Shown piece by piece: positions 55,601-64,000 of a DNA stretch of 64,000 nucleotides (position 1 is the first letter of the stretch; each line of letters starts with the position of its first letter). The notes beneath the pieces are model-generated. The model searched no databases. It worked only from the letters and a program-made list of their open reading frames with translations, and was not told where the DNA came from. Location: the NCBI RefSeq assembly GCF_963678635.1, contig NC_087068.1, positions 60,452,949 to 60,516,948 of the forward strand. Reading direction: 5' to 3'. This stretch comes from Symsagittifera roscoffensis (taxonomy: Eukaryota; Xenacoelomorpha; Acoela; Convolutidae). The position numbers and the translations under genes were made by a program.

Positions 55601-56766
55601 TTGCAGATCTGCTGAAGTTTTGGACGGAAAAAATAGTGGAAATAGATGCGATGGAGAGAGAGAGGCCGAGCCTGGGCCTAATTCTTGAGAAAACACCGGA
55701 GGTGGTGAGCACTCCGCGCTCGAACAAGAGAGTTGAGGTGAACATGGGCAACGGCAATGGCTTGCTGATCACGAACTTGGGAGTGGTATGGAAACTGCTG
55801 AGACCCTCCTGGTGCCCACATCCCCACGCGAGTCTGATCGAGGAGACCACCGAGCGGGTGAGGCTAGCACCAACAGATGATGAAGATTTAGCGAAGTTGA
55901 GTGTGGTGCACAAACTGATCTTGCCTCAGGTGAAGGAAACAGGCGAAAAAGTGAGCAGTCTTGAGTCAGTAAAGAAAATGGAGCCAGGTAGTTGTCTGGA
56001 TTCGACGTGTGGTAGCGGAGAGCACACTTGTGATGGACGATCGTGTGTCAGGATATTGTCCTTCCAAAAAGAAGATCTAGTCACTTGGTTTGAAGACATC
56101 ACGGAAAGGGAGAAAAGTGAAGTACAAATAGTGGCGGAGTGTTACGCGAGAACTACGGTAAACCTAGCAACGGCTCTCGGATTCTTCTCGAGAATGTGTA
56201 GTTTGCAATCACTAGAGAGTCTAGAGTCTGAACACCATTTAGTGACTGCGTTGAGCGTGGAATCATGGCCTGGAGTATTGCAGGTGACTCAGAAGCACAT
56301 CCGGAGCTGGAAAGTTGGTCTCGAGGCAGAAATGGGGTTTCCCATGAGCAAAGCCTATGGCTTGCCACTGAACGCGAAGTCCTTGATAGGATCAGTGATG
56401 GCCAACTTGTGTGGAAGCCACTACCCACTGCACATGGCAATGGTGGAAGTATCTAGCCAGAGAATATTAGTAGACAAAGCCTTTTCAGTGCCCAAATGCG
56501 TGAGATTGGCTCGGATGTCGCATCATTCACACAAGCTGTTGAGAAAAATCCGAGGGACAGTGCCGAAAGAGTTGAGAGACGACTTGAGTGATATCTGGGG
56601 AGAAGAACTTTTGAGGCTGGAGAGTGAAAACACGAGCGACCACGAGAGACAAAACGTGATCGGAAAACCTGTGGGGGGTGCTCCAAGCATAGAAGAGAGC
56701 GACGCGATACATGAGAAGATGATGGAGCTTGAGCCTCTCTTGGAAGCCTCGGGGAGCGAAACCTAA
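52585..56766 (+). CDS. E2 second polyprotein, large unassigned central part
   Basis: Longest open frame in the window, 1393 codons, joined to the upstream frame by the shift near 52595. It ends at TAA 56764-56766. Residues 1-280 are well ordered with aromatic residues; about 380-720 is an acidic, Ser/Thr/Lys-rich low-complexity region that includes an AT-rich patch (54285-54385); about 760-1390 is helical with a Cys cluster (SGEHTCDGRSCVR near 56020). I recognise no domain. Its freedom from lesions over 4.2 kb, in an element with many stops elsewhere, is notable but can be chance. Confidence 0.65.
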   Translation: MCRGLKTLLVQYLMMQNRHMTGEEKNPRSREEWKKMNGGMPLLTDLCLAMRSDPMGIIRGLEEVVTCIYGPAVTYAFPDPLVTTYRYSVTHLSLISILDGIALNWCQQEVFRAQMSNTVLFGKVKDAELIVYNFRGQLQCRMGGKREGPIEAYPKFWNLNPLTADGREILRIPAWKESFATVKRELETIMEREILPAIMPEFPIVRRMTLGMNSPLVVPSIFAKVTMEEIQKDFTDGWDPLFIGYTAAVYFHTSEAKINSWTKQAKRMRGSLPPGYEVRKVLRTLEKEGLENMLPVWDDGRMLVKEGHIALADDMKFATRKYKAPYGLEQVEMRQEGRELNAAGQLYVALTEYKKLDPMTPSPLSVETPGDKRSGPVEDRFKRILERRKTESEEESMDETLSEAGEDMEVGNTPEPKTSGEELTTQELLKDLSEENWADTATPPLTPSPRKNLELPLTSETSNMGMILLSSEEREKNTFEGNKDMFLGTLDADAWRKFLDEFNQEVGSGTTLDKFKDELWDTVVKFGEPLLMGTGLDEKARKELLNKLIELRKTRSKTRDEKCEDSSTLKQKTVDKMIDDIKGDKVGTSNMIKNTNILKARAGGRQELEGLDVDKEVESVMITTTPTSKDVKTRKRKRETEGLSSPSVDAVSEGNLRETAPMVLARCKTAAYKSNTELRRPLEVEREIEASASSTSEEDFKPQKTNVRRGSTNGQTWEVDVSKEWVSKEHQATGKQVTSDPLERGRTRNTSRPWWVALETLKEMEDCLKKLDSGVARKRRNWATQQKAEVNQIELANQLKRSWQNLLKDHFEEAMRTPSSAPPLMANPFVRTAGQLMFTWSLLGIELETLTSYDRLKLGSKKLEVYQALMQHVARDNSGLSLARRKDATCFLRWIMSMMSDSTILACHQRASGGKAVEKRVSTIILNVYQSTGIEREDGPRLSLEIHRKLDEVRRFYNKKFEEEHDVHRNLTSPEQYSRLSEKGDYQYVSGVIGIAYNPFLDSDEVADLLKFWTEKIVEIDAMERERPSLGLILEKTPEVVSTPRSNKRVEVNMGNGNGLLITNLGVVWKLLRPSWCPHPHASLIEETTERVRLAPTDDEDLAKLSVVHKLILPQVKETGEKVSSLESVKKMEPGSCLDSTCGSGEHTCDGRSCVRILSFQKEDLVTWFEDITEREKSEVQIVAECYARTTVNLATALGFFSRMCSLQSLESLESEHHLVTALSVESWPGVLQVTQKHIRSWKVGLEAEMGFPMSKAYGLPLNAKSLIGSVMANLCGSHYPLHMAMVEVSSQRILVDKAFSVPKCVRLARMSHHSHKLLRKIRGTVPKELRDDLSDIWGEELLRLESENTSDHERQNVIGKPVGGAPSIEESDAIHEKMMELEPLLEASGSET

Positions 56767-56784
56767 GGAGCATCGAAATAACCC

Positions 56785-57579
56785 ATGGGGAATGTCCATG
56801 CCACTGTTTGGCGCAAAACGGTGTGGTATCCAGATCACAAGAACCTATGCCTGGTGTGGGATACAGAAGAAATTCGGTCGATTGGATTACCGGATCACCG
56901 GCAGAAGGTGACGCTCTTAGTAGTGAGTACGATGCTGGCTCTGAGATGGATAGAAGAAAATATAACGAAGTATCGGGAGGCGAGGACGCCAACGGCTGAG
57001 TCAATATATGCGATAGACTACAGTAGGAGACTCGAGCTGTTTGAGACTACATGCAAGGTATTCGCCATACCAATGGAAGTCAGACATGTATGGAGCCGCT
57101 TGAGATACTTTCCCTGGTTTCGAGCGACACTGACGTCTTGGTTATATATGACAACGAAAGATCACATGAGAAAATATCAAAAGGAGTATCGACAGTTCCA
57201 GGCCGAGATCGGGCCGGAAGCTTTCAAGATACCCCTGTTGACCCATCGAAATGCGATCACGACGGGGTGGAAGAGAGTGGGTAAAGTGTCTAGAGACAAT
57301 ACCAAAGCGAGGGAATCGATACTAGAGGAGGATTTGGCGAAGAACGTGAGCCTGAGCCTTCACAATTCCTTTTGTTTGAACCGGGAATCTAGAGTGAAGG
57401 CACTACCCAACCAGGCAAAAAGGTTGCAGGAGCAAAGGGAATGGATGCGATCCTACGAACAACTGAAGGCCTGGGAGGAGATCGTGATCAGCTCCGAGGA
57501 TGAGGAGGAATTGTTGAGGCAATTTGCGGCATCCAGTACCTCAGAATCCGGAACCTCCAAGGCGAAGAGTGCGAAATGA
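56785..57579 (+). CDS. E2 C-terminal segment of second polyprotein or separate ORF
   Basis: 264 codons in the same frame as the preceding ORF, separated by TAA 56764-56766 and TAA 56779-56781, with ATG 56785 just after. It may be a separate reinitiating gene or the polyprotein end after two nonsense mutations. Basic and helical with many Trp/Tyr (VWYPDHKNLCLVWD near the start; FPWFRATLTSWLYMTT near residue 110) and an acidic Ser-rich tail. No family recognised. Confidence 0.55.
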   Translation: MGNVHATVWRKTVWYPDHKNLCLVWDTEEIRSIGLPDHRQKVTLLVVSTMLALRWIEENITKYREARTPTAESIYAIDYSRRLELFETTCKVFAIPMEVRHVWSRLRYFPWFRATLTSWLYMTTKDHMRKYQKEYRQFQAEIGPEAFKIPLLTHRNAITTGWKRVGKVSRDNTKARESILEEDLAKNVSLSLHNSFCLNRESRVKALPNQAKRLQEQREWMRSYEQLKAWEEIVISSEDEEELLRQFAASSTSESGTSKAKSAK

Positions 57580-58013
57580 GCGGATGGCTCGAAGAGATCT
57601 TGAGTCTTGAGAGTGAAGGGGGGCTTGAGTGTGAATCCGGATGAAATCTGGATTCACGAAAAAGAAATTTTAACGAATCAGATATTGTTATTAATATGCT
57701 ATATTTACTATATAGGTCCAAATGTTGCATGACAGTTTCCTGATTAAATGGGACAAAAGAAATTTTAAAAATAACTGACTTGAAAAGCAAAGAAATCAAA
57801 GGTGCAGGTGTGTGCAAATTTTGATTGCTGTTTAGCGATAGAGTGAAAATTTTATATGGCCGTGAATTTTGGGGTGTAGATAAGCTTAAGTCTGCTGCAA
57901 ACTTCTGTAAATGACCACTGGCACTGTATCTTGAGCAACACTCGGTTTTTCTGGGGCTCACTGGCAGACGACAGCACACGATGAGGACATCGATCTTGAG
58001 TCCGGGGAGTATG
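57580..58013 (+). other. E2 3' untranslated region
   Basis: No ORF. It ends with CCGGGGAGTA before the LTR, a weak polypurine-tract candidate; CTTGAG words occur at 57600-57630 and near 57995. Confidence 0.5.
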
Positions 58014-58909
58014 TGCCAGTCGGTCATATTTGGAAGTTTGACCTTGAGAAACACCAGAGACTTGATTTTGAGGTGAAATTTAATTTTTCAAAAATCGAAT
58101 GGAGCCTGTCATGCACGATTTTCTCGCGATAACTAAAAACCGAAAATCAGAAATCAGAACAATCGAGTCACAATCGCGGGGAAGTTGCAAGAAAAATCAG
58201 TAGGAAATTGCTAATCGCAATTTCCGTTACAATAAGAACCTAGAGTAGAGCTGTCCCATCTAAAACAGAGACGAGCGTATTCCCACGAACTGGATTGTTG
58301 AGACTGGAGTATTATTCGAAACTGGACTAGAGTGAACCTTCGGTGGAAAGGTGGACAGCTTAAGTGTCCCAATGGTTCACGAAAAACTACGTTCTAGAGT
58401 ATAGACTTGTTCTTGTTATCAAAACTGAAAAACATTAAAACTCATTTAGTTACTTTATTAATTCTTGAGTTGCTTACCGAGTTTAATTACTCCATATTCT
58501 TGAGCGTGCTACAATATGAGTACTAATTTCAATTCTAGAGTGTGTTTTATGATTATTATGTTGAGGTAAGGCGAGTTTTAGGTTGATCCATCTGAAATGG
58601 ACCAAAGTTCCACTGTCTAATAAAAAAAACTTAACGGATTGTTCCTACCCTGTTTTTAATGGCGTTCGTGTGTTTTGGGTATTTTGAGACCCAAGTGTGG
58701 GGACGTTCTTAGTTCTAGATTGGGGGGATATTTTGGTAGTGGCCTTAAGCTGTAACGTGTCGTAGTCTCATGTCACAAGCGAACCGAATTGGCTCCGACT
58801 GATTTGAGGTAGAAAAACACAAGAGATAGTGTCCCTGACTCTTGAGCCAATGGTTATAGGGCCTATTTTTCTTAAGCCTCATGTGTGACTGCAGTAGACG
58901 AATGTTACA
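58014..58909 (+). repeat. E2 3' LTR
   Basis: 896 bp, TGCCAG to TTACA, about 97% identical to 35982-36880. It is followed by the target duplication TTGTA (58910-58914). Confidence 0.93.
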
Positions 58910-58914
58910 TTGTA
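58910..58914. repeat. E2 target-site duplication, right copy
   Basis: TTGTA, matching TTGTG at 35977-35981 at four of five bases and identical to the uninterrupted site of copy A. Confidence 0.75.
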
Positions 58915-59151
58915 TAGTGCGTCAAGACTACTGACTTCTGAGTCGGAAAATGCGTTTCGGTTCTTTCAAAATCTTTTTCGTGTTATTTGTCGTTGTTTAC
59001 TTAGAATTGTTCTTTTTAGTGTTTGCCGTTTTGTGTGTATATATTCAGTTGTTTGTGTATGCTGGGTGATAACAAGATCGTATTTTTGATTTTCAATTTG
59101 ACAATTGTGTATGACGATTGTTTGTTTATTTCCTAAATTTTTTAATGACAT
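58910..59151 (-). pseudogene. E1 copy B small basic ORF, 5' part
   Basis: ATG at 59151, read leftwards for 61 codons to TGA 58966-58968, where copy A has a Ser codon. The frame then reaches the E2 insertion and resumes at 35976. Copy A carries its stop at a different codon, so the two copies together show an originally open frame overlapping gag. Confidence 0.4.
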
Positions 59152-59666
59152 AAGGTTTAGGATGATGGATGCAAGGTTGTTTGTAAGTGGTTTTTATTTC
59201 CTAGACTGTTAGTCCTTACGATTTTTTGGTTAGCTTAGCCTGGGTCTTTTTATTCAGGGCTGGAGAGAAAGGTATATCAATTCCGGAGAATAATTTTTAC
59301 TTTCTTGTGACTAATATAAGCTAAGGTGTTAATTTACTTAATCTTACTTAGGGGTAAGGATTGTGTTCAAGGGTTGGAGAATATTAAATCGATCCACAAG
59401 GTTCAGGTATAATTAGAACGCGAGTAGTTTGTTAGGTACTATTTTAAACTTACTAAGTCTATGATGTATCCTGGGTCGTATAAGAGGAGGGGGTCAAGTG
59501 AAGGATGAATAACCGAAGTTCTTCACTGTTTAGCTTCATTTGAATGGTTAATATTTGAAAAATTTCGATTAGTCCTGGGTCTTTTGAAAAGGTTGGAGAG
59601 TGAATCGACGTTTGAGGTCGTTAGACACTTGATAGGTGGGTGGGGGAGAACAAAATTGTTCTGTAT

Positions 59667-59747
59667 GATCCAAGGATAAGCCTTGATGATCAGGATTTAA
59701 GTTAAAGATAGAAAATTAAATGAGATCCAAGGATAAGCCTTGATGAT
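59667..59747 (-). repeat. Duplicated hairpin in E1 leader (copy B)
   Basis: Counterpart of 605-686. GATCCAAGG-ATAAG-CCTTGATGATC occurs at 59667-59691 and, with a changed last base, at 59723-59747. The stem is conserved in all four units. Confidence 0.6.
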
Positions 59748-60122
59748 TTGGTTTTAGATTAAAAAGTTTTTAGATTTAGAAAGTATAAAGTTTAAAAGTT
59801 TTGAAATAGCAATTTGTGGCTTTTAGTTTTGATGAAGTTAGTTTATGTATGATGGCTGTTATGTTTAGGTGATGAAGCTGGAACAACAAGATGAATGATA
59901 TTCACTAACAATTTATTGTCATGCTACTAATTTTAATTTGTATTTTTAATAAATTATTTTTCATATAATTTTTATATAGTACTGCAGTTGAAGGAACGAT
60001 TAGTGATGTTTTTGTCAATCGTTATTGAACATTAATAATTTATTTAGCGCCTGTTGAATGCATTGAAGATTTTTCTTCATGAACTCTAAGTTTGCGAATG
60101 AAAATCTATATTCATTGCCGGT

Positions 60123-60341
60123 ATGACTCTAAATATAAAAGTATGTTGTGGCTTTTGCCGTACTATCATGAAACTATTTGGTAAGTTTCTCCGTAGTCGT
60201 ATGTCGTTTCTTGTCCGTGCTCTGAGTCCAAAACGTCGTTGTTCTAGTATTGTTCGGAAGAGTGGTTTGGATCTATTGAGTCGGAGAGACCATTCGATTA
60301 AATTATTATCGTATAACATTTTGAAAATGTTTTTTGTCTAA
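60123..60341 (+). CDS. Antisense basic ORF in E1 leader (copy B; also 48-233 in copy A)
   Basis: 72-codon ORF, antisense to E1, with a 61-codon counterpart in copy A (48-233, minus strand). The shared part is Cys- and Arg/Lys-rich (VCCGFCRTIMKL, SPKRRCSSIVRKSG) and differs at only a few residues. It lies near the 5' LTR. It could be an antisense regulatory ORF or chance. Confidence 0.25.
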   Translation: MTLNIKVCCGFCRTIMKLFGKFLRSRMSFLVRALSPKRRCSSIVRKSGLDLLSRRDHSIKLLSYNILKMFFV

Positions 60342-60429
60342 TTTGTAATCTAATTTTTGTTAATTCTATGCTAATTTGTGTTTTAAGGTCTTGTTCGAGA
60401 CTTTTGGTCGCACCAGATGAGTTAAGTCC

Positions 60430-60774
60430 TGTTGGTTAAACTCATAGAGTAATTTCGGATAGGGTACACCGTCTGTTCGTCACGCTATCTTATTTTCGGC
60501 CGGATACATTCGTGCAACTTCTTAGCTTATCTGCTAGGCTCAATAGATCTAGAGTATACTGGTATTGTTGCGGCTGCTGAAGTACTCGGAAAGAGTCAAC
60601 TATTTTCTAAGTTAAATTCAAAACTCTCTGGTGCTGAAATTACAAGTAATTTCAGCACTTACAAATAAGTGGGTAGTTAAATAGACGGATTGTGATTGGT
60701 TAGTATTAAATACTTTACAGTGATTTAATATCTAAATTATGAATAATAAAGTATGTAGTTTGGATTAGGTTCCA
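60430..60774 (-). repeat. Candidate 5' LTR of E1 copy B
   Basis: 345 bp, directly repeated at 18980-19379 with about 3% substitutions and one ~56-bp indel. TG...CA ends. It contains the palindrome GTGCTGAAATTAC-AA-GTAATTTCAGCAC at 60631-60658. Confidence 0.6.
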
Positions 60775-61980
60775 AATCCTTCTTCTTCGCATCATGGAAA
60801 ATAAATCTAAATTTCGATAGAAAAAATTTTATAAGAAAAGATTTTAAATATTTATTTTAATAGTTGAGCTGGAGATGTTTTGATTGAGAAAAGCTGCTTG
60901 TTTTAGAGAGAAAAGCATAAGAGACACAGGGTTTAAATTAATATCAGAAGTTTTAAGCTTATGTTTATACTTGTCGTTGAAAACAAGAAGTTATTTTCAC
61001 AAGTTATTTGATAGTCGTTCGTACTTTCTTATTTCACGAATGGATACCATTTTTACTAATCTTATAAGCCCTCATCAACTTATATAAAATACTTTAAGCT
61101 TTGGTTTCCATTCTCTCTGCAAAGAACTAAAAATGACTGAGCATATGATGGCGGCTTCACGCTTTTTGAGCATAATAAAAAACTGTGTTTCTGTTTCAAA
61201 ATGCTAGCGGAAAAAAAACAGCCTTCTATATGGAGAAAAAATGAAGATAAATTTTCAAATTACCAATTAAAATAGCGAGATACTTTTTTAACGAGCGAAT
61301 CTTTTTTCCTTCTGGCCTAATTCGATTCATTTGATATCGTTTTAATAGAATTCACTGCAAAAAAAGACTTTTTTTGGCCTGTTACTCTCGCAAAATATGT
61401 GTACGTCAGACAAAACGCGTGCTAGTAATATGATTCTTTCGTTTTTGCATCTTAGAAAAAAGTCTAAGCTTTGATGGAAAACGTTTTTTATAAAAAATAT
61501 TTTCAAACATTTATTTTAAGGGTGAAGGGGAGATTTTTTGGTTCGTTTAAGAGAAATCGGTTAGAATTATTCTCAGAAGTTTTCAGCTTATGTTTTTACT
61601 TGGTTGGAAAATTTCGCAATTTCCCATTGCAAACTTGAAGTTATTTTTTAACAAGGTATTTGATAATCGTTCATTTTTTTCGTATTTCAGGAATAAAATC
61701 CATGTTAATATTAATCCTTTAAGGCCTGAACAGTTTATTCCCAATAATTTTTAGGGAATCCCAGAGAAGTAGAAAATTACTGATAATATGATAAAATTTT
61801 CACGGTTTGTAAGCATAACAAATTCTATGTTTCTGTTTCAAAATACTTTCAGAGTATAATTAGCATTCTATATGCGGAAAAAAGTGAAGATAGATTTCCA
61901 GTTTGTTAATTAAACAAGCGAGGTACATTTCAAACAAGCGAAGCTATTTTCATTCAATCGGTGATCGTTGCTGAAGAAAT
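60775..61980. repeat. Diverged tandem duplication in flank
   Basis: About 60800-61310 and 61460-61960 are recognisable as two old copies of one unit: shared TCAGAAGTTTT(A/C)AGCTTATGTTT, TTATTTGATAGTCGTTC versus GTATTTGATAATCGTTC, and TGTTTCTGTTTCAAAAT. Function unknown; no gene convincingly present. Confidence 0.55.
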
Positions 61981-62036
61981 TTTCTATGAATAGCAGAGGT
62001 TGCAGTTTTGGTGGACCAATTTGAGTCAGAAAACAT

Positions 62037-62387
62037 TTGATTCCAGTTCATGATGATACCATTGATGTTCTCTTGAAAATGTTTTCGGTCTGTGAAGATG
62101 AGTTATTAAAGTGGGTGGTCACGTATCGTGATTGGGGAAGACTTTTTTCATTTGAAAAGCGTAGTTTTTTTAAGCAGCATTCTGTTACAAAGTCAAATCG
62201 TTCCTTAATAGCTATGCTTCATGTTTTTGGACACTTTCACAAAATGCCTTCCAATCTGTTTTTCACAATTGTATATTCATCCAACAGGGAGGTTTGCGTT
62301 CTTGCATTTAAACATTTTACGCGAACATACATTTTTTGGCAATCCAGGAGGGAATTAATAATGGAGTACAGTTTTCGTATTAGATGA
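62037..62387 (+). CDS. Small hypothetical ORF in flank
   Basis: 116-codon ORF; the first codon is TTG, not ATG, so the start is unsure. Balanced composition with several Phe/Trp/His (HVFGHFHKMPSNLFF). It could be an exon fragment of a host gene or relic; no domain recognised. Confidence 0.2.
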   Translation: MIPVHDDTIDVLLKMFSVCEDELLKWVVTYRDWGRLFSFEKRSFFKQHSVTKSNRSLIAMLHVFGHFHKMPSNLFFTIVYSSNREVCVLAFKHFTRTYIFWQSRRELIMEYSFRIR

Positions 62388-64000
62388 TAGGCTCATAATT
62401 GAATCGATTTATATCAGCAGTTTAAACCCACAAACGCTTAGTTTAAAATCCATATCAAATGGTACCGGCGAACTGGTCTTTAGCACCTTATAGGGTCTAA
62501 CCTTACTGTTCGTTTCTCAAATTGAAAATTACTGTGAACAAAACATATTTAAAAAAAAAGGCGGGGAGGTTTTCATAGAGGTGCTCTCTTCCTTTTTAAC
62601 AATTTCGAAGTCGGTGAAGATCTGCTGGGAATATATCGCAAAAAAGCCGGTGGGTAGTAGGGGTAGCAGTAGAAAAAACTGCGTGCTGAGTTGTTATTGT
62701 TGGTTGAGAAACCAAGAGGATCGATAGATGGGAGAATGGAGGGCATCACCGAAGCCTCGAATATCATATTCTAGAGTGGAATCAACAATTGTTGTCAATT
62801 TATGCTTCGGTATATCCTAGTTTGAGTAGGTTAGAAATTAGATTGGGTTGATGGGATTTTTTTTTTCAGAACAAAACTTGTTAATGGACTGTGATGATAC
62901 ATGCAGCCAATTTTATTTTTGTATGAATTGTTAGAGGGGATGTCTGTTTTATTTCCGACTTTTTCAATATGTTCTACTTGAGTGAAAGTCGAGGTTATTA
63001 GAGAAGTGAAAAACATATTTTACGATGCGGCAAGCATTCTTTTTGCAAAATGTAGTGAGTGGCCCGTCTTTTAGGGCTTTAAGGCTATGTAGGGCTTTCA
63101 TTAAAATAATAGATATTTTTCAAGTATGCAATTAACAAAGAAAGAAGAGATCAATGTCAATAATAATTCGAATTGGAACCTAGAGTTGCTGTTTTGCACT
63201 CAGAAAATCTTTTTGAGCAATGAGTTGATTAAATTATTCAGAGTAAAAATATCGATTGATTTACAGTTTAGAGGCAAGTAGTTGACGGTAATCAAGTTAA
63301 AACTAATGTATTAGGAGCTGAGAGACGAGGTAGTTGACGGTAGTTAAGTTGAATTTAAAAATAGTTTTAGTTAAGAGAGAACGGTACTTTCAACTCGAAT
63401 GCGTGGTTTAAACCAATCAGAATTGATTTTCCCTATTTTTATTGTGTTCGTGTCCAATCAAGTTCCAACATCCTTTTATGGAACTCTTTGATAGAAGTCA
63501 TGTCCAATTGGTAATAAAGTTCTGTTTTGGAAAATTTTTCCACACTGTTGTTTCCAATCAAAAAATGTTCATTTCTGTTCAAGACGTCGTATCCAATCAA
63601 AAGACCTTTTTAAGGACCTAAATCTTCCAAATAAGTAAAAATAAACAAAAAAGCAATCGCAAAAATGATAAAAAAATGTTTGCTGTAAAAATGAGAAGTA
63701 TTGCCAATTTTAGAAACAAATAAAGAAAATTGGAACAAAAAGCGCATTCAATTTTTTTTCATCAGTTAATTAAATTTTTTGTATCTGATCAATGGGGAAA
63801 TTGCTGATTTTTTTCTGATAAAAATTCTGGAAATCTTATTCAAAACATGATCAAGCAGGTTTTCGAACTTTAAAAACACTTAAAGCATGAAGGTTTTTGA
63901 CAAATACGGGCATCGAATATGGAATTAAAAGAGTCTTTGATACAGTATTGTATAAAACTTTCGAGGAAAGTGAAAATTTTTCTGTAGTAGTTTTAAGGCT
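62388..64000. other. AT-rich flank, no gene seen
   Basis: No convincing gene. It contains direct repeats of GTAGTTGACGGTA (63279 and 63331) and a cluster of CCAATCA words (63413-63599). Confidence 0.5.
63411..63600 (+). repeat. CCAATCA cluster
   Basis: CCAATCA at 63413, 63454, 63554 and 63593 and CCAATTG at 63504, spaced about 40-50 bp. Some flanking bases also repeat (TGTCCAAT, ATCCAATCAA). It could be a degenerate short tandem repeat or a CCAAT-type promoter region. Confidence 0.4.

Larger units (their letters stand above)
35982..58909 (+). mobile_element. E2: 22.9-kb LTR retrotransposon with second polyprotein
   Basis: Element with 97%-identical LTRs (I counted about 27 differences in ~897 bp), a leader with a minisatellite, Gag, protease, RT, RNase H and integrase, then a separate ~8.85-kb reading frame with SGNH hydrolase motifs. 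It is GC-richer and uses different codons than E1. It sits in the first ORF of E1 copy B in opposite orientation and is flanked by a 5-bp target duplication. RT type (YVDD), two zinc knuckles, DTGA protease and a GPF-type integrase tail place it in Ty3/gypsy. Several stops and frameshifts show that this copy is inactive. More than half its coding capacity is not standard retrotransposon protein. Confidence 0.92.
59152..60429 (-). other. E1 copy B leader
   Basis: Largely non-coding leader between candidate 5' LTR and first ORF. It holds the duplicated hairpin (59667-59747), donor-like GTAAGT words on the minus strand and an antisense ORF (60123-60341). TGGTGCGACC on the minus strand near 60415 is a weak primer-binding-site candidate, 14 nt from the LTR end. 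Confidence 0.5.
18980..60774 (-). mobile_element. E1 copy B: giant Env-bearing LTR retroelement with nested E2
   Basis: Second E1 copy, read on the minus strand, with candidate LTRs at both ends. Subtracting the E2 insertion leaves about 18.9 kb. It is better preserved than copy A: gag is open for 960 codons, and Env and the integrase core have long open segments. It is still inactive through a gag stop (32893), protease stop (32118-32120), an RT frameshift just before the YLDD motif (about 30615), an Env frameshift near 24430 and the E2 insertion in the first ORF. Lesions differ from those of copy A. Confidence 0.85.

Noticed and set aside
60385-60430. Strong primer-binding site next to the E1 5' LTR
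   Set aside because: TGGTGCGACC starts 14 nt from the LTR end and does not give a convincing tRNA 3' end, so it is kept only as a weak candidate.
1-64000. CRISPR array or prokaryotic defence system
   Set aside because: Direct repeats present are minisatellites or LTRs; gene content is eukaryotic retroelement.

Overview
The window is almost entirely retroelement sequence from a eukaryote, most likely a nematode and perhaps Caenorhabditis-like. The organism call is inference. It rests on the Ty3/gypsy-type polyproteins, nematode-style splice sites (TTTTCAG, TTTTTCTAG, GTAAGT), AT-rich flanks, and my recollection that long retroelement polyproteins with a GDSL/SGNH hydrolase occur in nematode predictions. 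I see no bacterial, tRNA, rRNA or CRISPR features and no convincing host gene.

Layout. (1) Positions 1-17380 hold copy A of a very large LTR-retroelement, here called E1, on the + strand. Its 5' end lies outside the window and its 3' end runs into an assembly gap of exactly 200 N (17381-17580). (2) 17581-18979 is an AT-rich spacer. (3) 18980-60774 is copy B of E1 in the opposite orientation, so the two copies form a head-to-head inverted repeat with arms of about 17 kb. Copy B is bounded by candidate LTRs (18980-19379 and 60430-60774). (4) Nested inside the 5' part of copy B is a second, unrelated giant LTR element, here called E2 (35982-58909, + strand, about 22.9 kb). It has ~897-bp LTRs and a 4-of-5 matching target-site duplication, and copy A preserves the empty site at 1437-1441. 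(5) 60775-64000 is flanking AT-rich DNA with diverged tandem repeats.

E1 encodes, in order: a small basic ORF overlapping gag; one long Gag-Pol frame (CCHC zinc finger, DSGA protease, YLDD reverse transcriptase, RNase H, HHCC/DDE integrase with a GPY module); then a compact virus-like cassette of two small membrane proteins (joined TAAATG), a Pro/Ser-rich frame with no obvious ATG, an Env-like glycoprotein overlapping it by 13 nt, and a roughly 570-residue unknown protein whose ATG overlaps the Env stop as ATGA. The E1 sense strand is very A-rich and G-poor. Both copies are dead, but they carry different stops and frameshifts, so comparing them reveals the ancestral gene layout.

E2 encodes Gag (two CCHC knuckles), DTGA protease, YVDD RT, RNase H and integrase with a C-terminal domain that looks like a diverged macro fold. 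A second giant reading frame of about 8.85 kb follows. It begins with a coiled coil, carries an SGNH/GDSL hydrolase domain with all four catalytic blocks, then a second SGNH-like segment, and ends in more than 1,600 residues I cannot assign. Its 5' leader holds a 1-kb minisatellite with a 14-bp unit. E2 is also inactivated by stops and frameshifts. Positions of lesions are given, but no repaired proteins are written out.
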